DNA of 64,000 nt, taken from assembly GCF_009708005.2 (NCBI RefSeq), contig NZ_CP052757.1:3596001-3660000 (forward strand), given 5' to 3'. The stretch comes from Cellulosimicrobium protaetiae (GTDB taxonomy: Bacteria > Actinomycetota > Actinomycetes > Actinomycetales > Cellulomonadaceae). The notes below the pieces were generated by a model, which was not told the DNA's origin, made no database searches, and saw only the letters and a program-made list of their open reading frames with translations. A program made the position numbers and the translations under genes. Shown piece after piece: positions 1-7,545 of the stretch (positions are counted from its first letter, which is position 1; each line of letters starts with the position of its first letter).

Positions 1-516
1 GATGGCGAGCACGACCATCCCCACGACGGCGACGGTCGGCAGTGACATGCTCCCGCCACCGAGCGCGCCGACGAGGCTCGACCCGAGCGGCGCCCCGAAG
101 AGGTCGTGCCCGAGCAGCTCGTTGTCGTGCCCGGCGATCTGCGCGTGGAGGAACAGCGCGTACACGACCCCGACGACGGGCGCCTGGGCGAGCATCGGCA
201 GGCAGCCGGCCAGCGGCGTCGTGCCCTCCTCGGCGTAGAGGTCCCGCATCGCGCGCTGCAGCTTCTCGGGGTCCTTCCGGTGGCGCCGCTGGAGCTCGGC
301 GAGGCGCGGGGCGAGACGGGCACGGTTGCGCTCAGCCTTGGCCTGGGAGACGCCCACGGGGACGAGCACTGCCCGCACGGCGAGGGTCAGCAGGACGACG
401 GCGACCGCGGCGGCCGCGGTCCCGGCGAGGGGTTCGAGCAGGTAGGAGAGGCCCATGAGGGCGCGGTAGGCAGTGTCGAGCACCGCCGCGACGGGCGGGA
501 GGTCGAGCAGGTTCAT
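1..516 (-). CDS. yidC: YidC/Oxa1 family membrane protein insertase (C-terminus cut by window edge)
   Basis: This is a membrane insertase that helps integral proteins fold into the cytoplasmic membrane. The first 172 residues are present. They show a hydrophobic segment at about residues 34-55, then a basic cytoplasmic hairpin rich in Arg/Lys (about 56-95), and then the family-typical EEGTTPLAGCLPMLAQAPVV stretch leading into the next membrane segment. That charged loop followed by a proline-rich hydrophobic block is characteristic of Oxa1/YidC. The ATG at 516 follows an A/C-rich spacer and no strong ribosome site. The missing C-terminus lies to the left of the window. A small DUF6412 gene just upstream on the same strand suggests this is the accessory YidC paralogue often found with that family rather than the housekeeping copy near rnpA; that last point is inference. 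Confidence 0.88.
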   Translation of the reverse strand, partial: MNLLDLPPVAAVLDTAYRALMGLSYLLEPLAGTAAAAVAVVLLTLAVRAVLVPVGVSQAKAERNRARLAPRLAELQRRHRKDPEKLQRAMRDLYAEEGTTPLAGCLPMLAQAPVVGVVYALFLHAQIAGHDNELLGHDLFGAPLGSSLVGALGGGSMSLPTVAVVGMVVLAI

Positions 517-602
517 GGTGGTGGTGTCCTCGGTCGAACGTGTGGTGGACGCGTTCGCCGATCACCCCGCGCTCAGCGGGCAGCAGCACGCCGCGGGGGT
601 GC

Positions 603-626
603 GCGGGTGCGGGTGCGGGTGCGGGT
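603..626. repeat. Four tandem GCGGGT hexamers
   Basis: Four perfect copies of GCGGGT lie in the 130-bp gap between the yidC-like gene and the DUF6412 gene. It is probably a slippage-prone microsatellite in the spacer. No function is visible. Confidence 0.6.
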
Positions 627-646
627 GTTGAGCCTCGGCCGGGTGA

Positions 647-931
647 TCAGCCGAGGAGGAGACCGGGAGCCCTGGGCCGGGCGCTTCCCGGCGCGTCGGG
701 GTCGCTCTGGGTCACGGCCGGGCCGGTGTCGACCGCGTCCCGCAGCCGATCCACCGGGCGCGCGGCCGTGCCGACCACGAGCGGCGTCCCCCACCGCGCG
801 GTCGCCACGGCGACCGCCGCGACGAGCGTCGCGGCACCGAGGAGCAGGAGCGTGGCAGTGAGGGTCTGCGTCCCGAGCAGGAGCACGAGCGACGAGGCGA
901 CATCGCGCGCGACCAGCAGCACGTCGGTCAT
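647..931 (-). CDS. DUF6412 family small membrane protein
   Basis: This is a 94-residue protein with one or two N-terminal hydrophobic segments (about residues 14-45, rich in Leu/Ala/Val) and a polar tail ending in a QSDPDAPGSARPRAP motif. That DPDAxGxxRPRAP tail after a short membrane anchor is what I recognise as DUF6412, a family commonly found next to an extra YidC gene in actinobacteria. The ATG at 931 has a good ribosome site (GGAGGT) upstream. It is co-directional with the yidC-like gene, separated by about 130 bp. The molecular function is unknown; a role linked to membrane-protein insertion or metal stress is suggested only by the neighbour. Confidence 0.75.
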   Translation of the reverse strand: MTDVLLVARDVASSLVLLLGTQTLTATLLLLGAATLVAAVAVATARWGTPLVVGTAARPVDRLRDAVDTGPAVTQSDPDAPGSARPRAPGLLLG

Positions 932-1093
932 CTCTCACCTCCGGTCGGGCTCGCGCGGGCGGGACCTGATCAGCATAGGCCGCACCGCCCGCCGTCCACC
1001 GCTCGGCGAGCGCGAAGGCACCTGCTCACCGTCCACGGCACGGTCGACGCTTTCCCTGGACACCCGGCCCCTTCCGCGCCCATTGCATCGCAT

Positions 1094-1167
1094 CTGATTC
1101 ATTCGAGGCGTAGCCTGATGCTGAATCAGAAATGATTCGATCCTGGCCACCGAACGGGATGAATCAG
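1094..1167. promoter_or_regulatory. Putative HipB operator cluster (TGAWTCA sites)
   Basis: Four copies of a 7-bp palindrome, TGA(A/T)TCA, precede hipB: 1095-1101, 1122-1128, 1133-1139 (one mismatch, TGATTCG) and 1160-1166. They form two pairs, each with starts exactly 27 bp apart, and the last site ends 3 bp before the hipB ATG. HipB-type antitoxins repress their own operons by binding several upstream operators, so these are the likely autoregulatory sites. Binding is inferred, not seen. Confidence 0.6.
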
Positions 1168-1169
1168 AT

Positions 1170-1442
1170 ATGAGCACATCAATGCCGTGGCTCCGTGCGC
1201 GGACCGCGGACGCTCTGGGCTCGGCCGTGCGCCGCGCCCGGCAGGTTGCCGGGCTGTCGCAGGACGAGCTCGCTCGTCGCGCATCGACGTCGAGACCTAC
1301 CGTCTCGCGCCTCGAACGCGGCTCAGCCGTCGCGACCTCGACCCTTCTCGACGTGGCAACGGCCTGTGGCTACGAGCTCGTCCTCGTCCCTCGGGGTGCG
1401 AGGCTCACCGTCACCACGGGCACGAGCGACGGTGAGTCGTGA
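1170..1442 (+). CDS. hipB: HipB-like antitoxin, XRE-family helix-turn-helix
   Basis: This 90-residue DNA-binding protein should neutralise HipA and repress the hipBA operon. The HTH spans about residues 16-70 (GSAVRRARQVAGLSQDELAR, then a second helix with STSRPTVSRLERG), the normal XRE layout. The C-terminal VATACGYELVLVPR segment is typical of HipB-type and other short antitoxins. The stop codon overlaps the GTG start of hipA by 3 bp (GTGA), so the two are translationally coupled. The upstream TGAWTCA repeats reach almost to the start codon, fitting tight autorepression. No strong ribosome site is seen. Confidence 0.85.
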   Translation: MSTSMPWLRARTADALGSAVRRARQVAGLSQDELARRASTSRPTVSRLERGSAVATSTLLDVATACGYELVLVPRGARLTVTTGTSDGES

Positions 1443-2692
1443 ACGCCACGCCCGACGTCCTCGCAGTCCACCTCCGCGGTGACCTGATCGGCGAGGTAAG
1501 ACGCCTGCGGAACGGGCGACTACGCCTGCAGTACTCGGACGAAGCACTCGAACGCTGGGGCGAGGGCAGCCGCCCGCTCTCGCTGTCGCTCCCGCTGACC
1601 CCGCGTCGGCTCGACGGGCCCGAGGTGCACCGGTTCCTGGACAACCTGCTCCCCGAGGGACCGGTGCGGGTTGCGCTCGAGCGGGAGCACGACGTCGCCC
1701 CCTCGGACACGTTCGGCCTCCTCGCCCGGGTCGGGGCCGAGTGCGCCGGAGCCGTGCAGCTCACCCCAGAGGGAACCACGCTCGCCGACGGGTACCTCCG
1801 ACCCCTGGACGACGCCGAGTTCGTACGGCTCGTGTCCGAGCTACCGACGCTCGATCCACCGGACGACCTCACCGTGACCGCGTCGCTCGGTGGTGTGCAG
1901 GCGAAAGTACTGCTGCACCGCACCGAGACGGGCTGGGCCTGGCCCGCGAACGGCGCGCGCTCCACGCACATCGTCAAACCCGACCCCCTCGGCGGGACCG
2001 GGATCGAGGGCCTGGTGCGCCTCGAGCACTGGACGCTGCGCCTCGCCCGAGCGAGCAGTGTCCCGGCCGCCCGCAGCGAGCTGATCGCGGTCGACGGGCG
2101 GGACGTAATCGTCGTCGAGCGGTACGACCGCACCGGCGGGCGACGGTCGCACCAGGAGGACCTCGCCCAGGCGCTCGGTCTCGCCGCGCAGGACAAGTAC
2201 GAGCCGCCCGGACGGTCGCCGGGGCGGCTCGCCAGCGTCGCACGCACGGCCTCGGCCGAGGCGATCGACCCCGCGGCCCTCTGCCACGACCTGCTCCGGC
2301 TCGTCACCTTCAACACGATCGTCGGCAACGGCGACGCGCACGCGAAGAACTACTCGCTGCTCGTCGACGCCGAGGCGTCGTACAGCGTCGCGCCGCTGTA
2401 CGACGCCGCGCCTGTCTACCTCGTCTCGTCCGCGTACCGGCACTCCGGGCTCGCCGTCGCGGGCCGGAACCGGCTCGACCTCATCACGGGAGCGCTCCTG
2501 GTCGAGGAGGCGGTGTCGTGGGGAATGGGTCGCGCTCCGGCGGTGGAGACCATCGCCTCGGTAGCGGAGGCCGTTTTGCACGGCCTCGATGCAGTCCCGG
2601 CCGATGTCCCACACGCTCAGGTTCCGGAACGCGTGGCCGAGAGAGCCACCGCGGTCGCCGGATCAGCGACCGCCACCCGCGCCGCATCCTGA
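1439..2692 (+). CDS. hipA: HipA-family serine/threonine kinase toxin
   Basis: HipA kinases arrest growth; the E. coli protein phosphorylates glutamyl-tRNA synthetase and induces persistence. The 417 residues include an N-terminal HipA_N region (LPEGPVRVALEREH, about residues 70-85), the glycine-rich nucleotide loop TASLGGVQAKVLL (about 148-160), the catalytic loop GNGDAHAKN (about 295) and the metal-binding PLYDAAP motif (about 319). All key positions look intact, so the kinase is probably active. Length is close to the roughly 440-residue E. coli protein. It starts with GTG inside the hipB stop. It converges on the DUF4041 gene, 16 bp away. The pair marks the left edge of the defence-rich segment. 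Confidence 0.9.
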   Translation: MNATPDVLAVHLRGDLIGEVRRLRNGRLRLQYSDEALERWGEGSRPLSLSLPLTPRRLDGPEVHRFLDNLLPEGPVRVALEREHDVAPSDTFGLLARVGAECAGAVQLTPEGTTLADGYLRPLDDAEFVRLVSELPTLDPPDDLTVTASLGGVQAKVLLHRTETGWAWPANGARSTHIVKPDPLGGTGIEGLVRLEHWTLRLARASSVPAARSELIAVDGRDVIVVERYDRTGGRRSHQEDLAQALGLAAQDKYEPPGRSPGRLASVARTASAEAIDPAALCHDLLRLVTFNTIVGNGDAHAKNYSLLVDAEASYSVAPLYDAAPVYLVSSAYRHSGLAVAGRNRLDLITGALLVEEAVSWGMGRAPAVETIASVAEAVLHGLDAVPADVPHAQVPERVAERATAVAGSATATRAAS

Positions 2693-2708
2693 CGGCGCCG
2701 GGACGTTC

Positions 2709-4271
2709 TCAGCCAGTCGTCCGGAGGTTCTGGCTCTGCCGGTACTCCAGCGCTTCGGGCAGCTCGGTGAACTGCAGCACGTCGCCCGCGAGGTCCCGGA
2801 GCTGGACGAGCGCGTCGTGGGGAGTCGCGTAGAAGAACTCGCGCCGCAGGTTCACCCGGTTGACCCGCTTCTCCGCCAGACGACGATGCATCTCGGCTTC
2901 GATACCGACCGCGTCGTCGGAGAAGAAGAGCGCGTGGACGTCGAACCCGAACGGCACGGACGCGTCACCGAGCTCTCGGACACGGTCCATCGGTTCGAGC
3001 CGACGCGTCATGCCGATCTTGATCATCCCCTCGCCGAAGGCCCCGAGGTTCGAGATCACGTACACGTAGCCCGCGCGCTGGTTCGCGGCCCGATAGTCGA
3101 CGTCCTCGATCGCACGATCGACGTCGGCGAGCTGGGCCTCGTACCGGGCGACGGCCTCCAGGTCGCCCTTCGCCCTGAGGGTCTCCACGACGTTCGCGAG
3201 GTGGTTCTTCTCCTTCTCGAGCTTCTCGCGCGCTCGCGCGATCTCCTGCTCGACCTTGCGCTGCTCGCGCAGGGCCTCGCGTGCGGCGCGGTTCGCTTCC
3301 TTCTCCTCCTCGACCTTCGCGAGATAGTCAGCGGTGAGGCCGAGCTCGAAGACTCGCGCGTCGTGGTATCGATCCGAGACGTGGATCGACATCATGCTGC
3401 CGAGCCGAGCGATGGTCGCTTTCGTCTTCTCGAGCTTGTCGACACTGGCAGCCAAGCGGTGCGGCTTCAGGCCACGGACGAGAGCGTCTGCCTCTCCGTT
3501 GTAGGCACGCAGCATGAGCTTGGAGATCTGCGACACCATCTTGCGCCCCTGCGCCTCGGATCCGTTCACCGTCCATCCAGCGGCGGACTCGATGGCTCCG
3601 CCATCCACCTTCGCCATGTCCTTGAGGTGACCGCGCAGCGTGGCGAGTCGCTCCTTGTACGCCTCGACGTTCTCCAGGGGGTGCTGGTACTCGTAGACCC
3701 CCACCTCCTGGAGGATCTCCGTCTCCTCGAGGTGGACGACCGTCACCTCGAGCTCGCGGATACGCAAGTCGAGCGCCTCCCGCCGCGAGGTGAGGCCGGC
3801 GATCTCCGCTGCGAACCGCTCGCGCGACGCCTGCCGCTCCGCGTCGAGCGCAGCCGTCTCGTCCTGGAACCGGCGCCGTGCGTCCTCCCGCTCGCGCTCG
3901 ATCGTCACCGCATCCAGGGCACCGACCCGGTGGAGCTCCGCGAGCAACCGCTCGTTCTCCGCACGCAGCCCGTCGGCCGACGCCGCGAGCTCCCGCGCCC
4001 GTCGCCTCGCACCGAACAGCGGGATCCCCGGGTCCCCCGCGGGCTGCCCGGTCGCGGTGCTCGACGGCACGGCGGGCGGCACGGCCACGGGGCTGGACGG
4101 AGCGGGCGCGGTGGTCGGTACAGGCTCCGGTGCGATCGGCACCCAGAACTGCCAGCCGGGCGGTGGCTGCGGCCAGTCCCCCGGCGGTGTCCATCCGTCG
4201 GGCGGCACCCACCCTTCCGGCGGCGCCGGCCAGCTCGGTGGTGAGTTCCATCGATACCCCTGCGTGCTCAT
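2709..4271 (-). CDS. DUF4041 and T5orf172/MUG113 (GIY-YIG-like) domain protein
   Basis: Predicted DNA-acting protein of 520 residues. The N-terminus (about 1-60) is Pro/Trp-rich with repeated PxGW motifs. Long charged coiled coils follow at about 85-200 and 325-400, flanking a DUF4041 core (LENVEAYKERLATLRGHLKD onward). The C-terminal domain at about 400-485 begins GYVYVISNLGAFGEGMIKIG and continues with SVPF, an E..MHRRL stretch and REFF, the pattern of T5orf172/MUG113, a GIY-YIG-related family common in phages. The ATG overlaps the stop of the membrane-protein gene (ATGA), so the two are coupled. It is the last gene of the six-gene operon that carries hsdM and hsdS. I infer a nuclease-type effector; catalysis is not proven. 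Confidence 0.75.
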   Translation of the reverse strand: MSTQGYRWNSPPSWPAPPEGWVPPDGWTPPGDWPQPPPGWQFWVPIAPEPVPTTAPAPSSPVAVPPAVPSSTATGQPAGDPGIPLFGARRRARELAASADGLRAENERLLAELHRVGALDAVTIEREREDARRRFQDETAALDAERQASRERFAAEIAGLTSRREALDLRIRELEVTVVHLEETEILQEVGVYEYQHPLENVEAYKERLATLRGHLKDMAKVDGGAIESAAGWTVNGSEAQGRKMVSQISKLMLRAYNGEADALVRGLKPHRLAASVDKLEKTKATIARLGSMMSIHVSDRYHDARVFELGLTADYLAKVEEEKEANRAAREALREQRKVEQEIARAREKLEKEKNHLANVVETLRAKGDLEAVARYEAQLADVDRAIEDVDYRAANQRAGYVYVISNLGAFGEGMIKIGMTRRLEPMDRVRELGDASVPFGFDVHALFFSDDAVGIEAEMHRRLAEKRVNRVNLRREFFYATPHDALVQLRDLAGDVLQFTELPEALEYRQSQNLRTTG

Positions 4272-5767
4272 GCGTTCTCCTTACACCGTTGTGCTTCTAC
4301 GTACGATCGTTCGCGCCGTGCATGGACGCGCATCTCCCACACCAACGCTCGGTGGCCGCGGAGCGCTCGCCGGTATCGACGCAGCGCGGCCACGCCCTGC
4401 CAGACGAGCACCCCGGGAACCGCGAGGGCCGCGACGATCACGGCCACCGAGAACACCATCGCCAGAGCGAGCCCTCGCACTACGCCACCTGGGGCAACTA
4501 CTGAGTGCTCGACGACCGAGCCGATCGCTAGAGCAAGAGGATCCAGCAGCGTCGGTGCAAGAATCGCGAGCCCGACGATCCACCAGCGGAAGGTGCCGCG
4601 GGCGGGGTCGGCACCGGCCTGCCTGAGGTCCTTGGTACGCCCACGGTGCTCAGCGAAACGGAGGCTGCCGACGACCAGAGACCCGAGCACAACGATCCCG
4701 AAGAACGCCACACCGAGCGGGAAGTACAGGTCCTCGACATCCGCCACGGCAGTGATCCCGAGAACAGCCATCAACGCGAACCCCGTGGCGGTAGTGATCG
4801 CCTCGACGCGATCAGAGCGCTGCCCGGGCGCGGAGCGGTTCACGGGCGGGGTACGCCAGCGCCACGACCGCTGCGTCGCGCCAGCGATAGGGAGCAACAG
4901 CAGGAGGCAGACGACGACGGCACCCACCACGGGGGAGGCTAACCAGGAGCCGATGCGGTCGTCGAGCAGCTGCGCCCCGGACGCGAGCCATCCTCGACGC
5001 TGAGCGAGAGCGACGGCTGTGGGGAGACCGAGCACCAGCGGGACGACGAGGACCCAGCCTCCCAGACGACCACCTCGCGCCAGCTCGGGGAGCAAGTGAT
5101 CCCGGACTTCGAGAACAACCAGAAGTCCCACCATGACGACCGACACGACAGCGACCCACTGACCGGCGAGGTCGACCAGCGGTGTGCGGATCCCGACGAG
5201 TGCCCACACCATGACGGCGCCCACGACCGCCGCGGCGCTTCCGAGCCCGATCAGCGTCGCGGCTCGGATCCCGACCCGCTGGAGCGTCGTCGACAACGTG
5301 ATGCGCAGACTGACCGCCACCGACCGTACTTCCTCGATCCCGCACTGCCTGCGCCACGCAACGAGCAGCGCCGGGATGCTCGGCGCGGTCATCGACGCGT
5401 CCGCCAAGCGCTTCCGCGCTCGGGCGTCGAACATCTCGGAGCGGTAGTCCACCTCGCCGATCGCGGTCGGGGTGGGCTCCTTCCCCTGCAGCCGCAAGCC
5501 GAGGGCGATCAGCTGCTTGCGTCGTTCCTCGGCATCCGGCACGGTCTCGTGCTCGCGGAGCTCGCGACTCATCGACGTTGCCCAGGCCTCGTCGACAGGA
5601 TCCCCCGGTACCCAGCAGAAGCGCTCCGCCAGAACCAGACGGAGCAGCTCCTGCCGACGCGCACCGCTCTCCGGCACCCGGTACAGCCCGCCCAGCGTCC
5701 CCACCGTGACCACAGCTCCGGCGACCGCCGCCATGCCGAGCGCCAGGCACACGATCTCGACCAGCAT
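4268..5767 (-). CDS. Polytopic membrane protein of unknown family
   Basis: I do not recognise the family. The 499 residues start with a signal-anchor-like segment (residues 1-27), then a soluble region of about 130 residues with many charged positions, then roughly eight further hydrophobic segments grouped in pairs to about residue 465, and a short basic tail (RRYRRALRGHRALVWEMRVH). A strong ribosome site (GGGGGAGG) precedes the ATG. The stop overlaps the start of the DUF4041/T5orf172 gene, so the two products are made together and may form a membrane-tethered complex. Its place in an operon with hsdM/hsdS suggests a role in phage defence, possibly as a membrane sensor or effector; that is inference from position only. 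Confidence 0.6.
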   Translation of the reverse strand: MLVEIVCLALGMAAVAGAVVTVGTLGGLYRVPESGARRQELLRLVLAERFCWVPGDPVDEAWATSMSRELREHETVPDAEERRKQLIALGLRLQGKEPTPTAIGEVDYRSEMFDARARKRLADASMTAPSIPALLVAWRRQCGIEEVRSVAVSLRITLSTTLQRVGIRAATLIGLGSAAAVVGAVMVWALVGIRTPLVDLAGQWVAVVSVVMVGLLVVLEVRDHLLPELARGGRLGGWVLVVPLVLGLPTAVALAQRRGWLASGAQLLDDRIGSWLASPVVGAVVVCLLLLLPIAGATQRSWRWRTPPVNRSAPGQRSDRVEAITTATGFALMAVLGITAVADVEDLYFPLGVAFFGIVVLGSLVVGSLRFAEHRGRTKDLRQAGADPARGTFRWWIVGLAILAPTLLDPLALAIGSVVEHSVVAPGGVVRGLALAMVFSVAVIVAALAVPGVLVWQGVAALRRYRRALRGHRALVWEMRVHARRERSYVEAQRCKENA

Positions 5768-5803
5768 GTTCCTCCCCCTGGCAGAACAACAGACCTTTCT
5801 GGC

Positions 5804-6280
5804 TTACCGGCGGCGGCTCCCCAACGTCGGGAGGCCGCCGCGGGACTCGCGGGCGCGGTAGAGCGTGTCGTCGAGGTCCTCGCCGGCCGGGCCCTCGTCG
5901 AGGTCGAGGATCGCGCTCTCGCGGAACCGGGCCTCACGACGCTCGAGATAGGTCGGGCGGTCCTCGTCCGTCTCGTCCCGGGCACGACGGCGCGGCGTCT
6001 CAGCCAGGGCGTCCGGGTCCGGCCCGCTCGGGCTCGCGGCGGTCGGGGCTGCCCCGTTCCGGGTAGGCGTGCCCGACGGCGCAGCATCCGTCCGCGCGGC
6101 ACCTCGCCGCGCAGTGCGGCGCTGGCCGTGGCAGACGGCGGTGCTGCTCGCGTCCAGGTGTGGCGGCCACGACCCGTCCGGGTTCGCGGCGAGCGCGCGA
6201 CCGCACGCCGGGCACCCCCGGCGTGGGGCCGACGAAGGCATGGGCGTGCTCGATTCCGGCGACCGGTGCGGCACCGTCAC
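5804..6280 (-). CDS. Small zinc-finger protein of unknown function
   Basis: A 158-residue hydrophilic protein. Near the N-terminus is CPACGRALAANPDGSWPPHL followed by an SSTAVCHGQ stretch, giving CxxC, one His and one more Cys or His, a plausible single zinc-binding site. The rest is low-complexity (Ala/Pro/Arg/Thr) and then strongly charged, with a basic-acidic stretch (RRRARDETDEDRPTYLERRE). The GTG start overlaps the hsdS stop (GTGA), tying it into the operon. The membrane-protein gene follows after 36 bp. It could be a DNA- or protein-binding accessory of the modification system, but no family is recognised. Confidence 0.55.
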   Translation of the reverse strand: MTVPHRSPESSTPMPSSAPRRGCPACGRALAANPDGSWPPHLDASSTAVCHGQRRTARRGAARTDAAPSGTPTRNGAAPTAASPSGPDPDALAETPRRRARDETDEDRPTYLERREARFRESAILDLDEGPAGEDLDDTLYRARESRGGLPTLGSRRR

Positions 6281-7545
6281 AGCCCTGCCATCTCGGCCGC
6301 CTCGCGCACCCGGAGCTTCCCCAACATGAGCTGCGGCAGCAGCGTGTCGCGCAGATCTCTGAGCGTCCGGCTCTCGCGCGCCAGGCTCCCGATGTGTTCC
6401 CGGAGCGCCTGAGCCTCTGCACCGAAGCTTCGCACTTCCGTGTCATCGAGGATCGGAATGCTGGCGCGAGCGAAGGCTTCCGGCTTGACTGCGGGGTAGG
6501 CACTCCCCTCCGCGGCGCCCTCAAGGTGCTCGGTGAATGACGAGCGACGTAGCGCCTCGTACAGGTACCCCCACGGCAATCCACTAGCCCTGATGACGGC
6601 AAGTCCCGTCGACGCGACGAGATCAGGATCCTCGTCGAGGATCAGCGCGTGAGACCTGCGATTCGGACGAACCGTCGACCAGATCACATCGCCGACGGCG
6701 ACTCCGCGCCTCGCACGGCTCGGAGCGGACTCCCATGGCTGCAACTCGGGCCATTCCATTGACCCCACGCCAACCGAGGCGATGTCGATGTATCGAAGAT
6801 GACCCTCAACAATCGGGGAGCGCTTCTCGGGGTTGATGAGGGCAACCTCCGACAGCGATACGGACTCGCCGTCCCATTGCTTGAGCAACGCTTCCAGTCG
6901 ATTCGCCAAGCACTTATCGACCGTAGTGGCGAGGCGGATGTTGGCCGCGATCTTGTCGTCAAGCGCTCGAAGTACGTCGGCGATCTCGCCCTGCATCCGT
7001 CGGGACGGGACACAGACGTGCACAGCCTTGGCATCGGGGTAGTACATCGTCGCGTGAACCGAGCCGTACGCGACCCGTTGGACGCTGGCCTGTTCCCCCA
7101 TCAGCAGGTAGTGCAGGTACCGATTGTCCAATTCGGGGCCACACACCCAGTTGACGAAATCTTGGCTGGTCGCCATCGGAACGCCCATCGTCACGACATA
7201 GCCCACTGACGCAGTGCGCGAGAGACAGACCGTCCCCGCCGGAAGCAGTCGCGCTGACGAGTTGTCAAGGCCAAGCTGCGAGATGTGCTGCAGCGTGTCG
7301 GCGATGGTCAGCCCATGATTTCCGGTCGCATCGCGCACCCCGATCCACGGGATTCCTCCGTCCCAGTACTCAGGCTTCGATCTGCTCGGTGTGTGTCCGC
7401 TCTCGAGCCGAGCCAGTTCCGAAAGCGGCCGCCAGGCGAAGCCGTCCGGTGCGAGGTGACCCGGATTGCCGATGCTGAACGCGAACTTGCCGGGGATGAC
7501 GGCGGTCGTCGCTTCTCGCCCCCCGGTCCTCGTCTCCCTAGCCAT
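6277..7545 (-). CDS. hsdS: Type I restriction-modification specificity subunit HsdS
   Basis: HsdS supplies sequence recognition to HsdM and, where present, HsdR. Two target-recognition domains are visible: TRD1 begins around WRPLSELARLESGHTPSRSK and has the GIPWIGVRDA and SVGYV motifs; TRD2 starts near SVSLSEVALINPEKRSP. Each is followed by a helical spacer (MQGEIADVLRALDDKIAANI; SLARESRTLRDLRDTLLPQL, then MLGKLRV). I place the start at ATG 7545, which overlaps the hsdM end by 8 bp and gives 422 residues; an in-frame start at 7581 would add 12 residues lying within hsdM. The base composition is visibly lower in GC than neighbouring genes, as is common for exchanged specificity genes. No hsdR lies nearby. 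Confidence 0.9.
   Translation of the reverse strand: MARETRTGGREATTAVIPGKFAFSIGNPGHLAPDGFAWRPLSELARLESGHTPSRSKPEYWDGGIPWIGVRDATGNHGLTIADTLQHISQLGLDNSSARLLPAGTVCLSRTASVGYVVTMGVPMATSQDFVNWVCGPELDNRYLHYLLMGEQASVQRVAYGSVHATMYYPDAKAVHVCVPSRRMQGEIADVLRALDDKIAANIRLATTVDKCLANRLEALLKQWDGESVSLSEVALINPEKRSPIVEGHLRYIDIASVGVGSMEWPELQPWESAPSRARRGVAVGDVIWSTVRPNRRSHALILDEDPDLVASTGLAVIRASGLPWGYLYEALRRSSFTEHLEGAAEGSAYPAVKPEAFARASIPILDDTEVRSFGAEAQALREHIGSLARESRTLRDLRDTLLPQLMLGKLRVREAAEMAGL

Noticed and set aside
603-626. Origin-type iterons
   Set aside because: Only four 6-bp copies without A/T-rich DNA or a replication gene.
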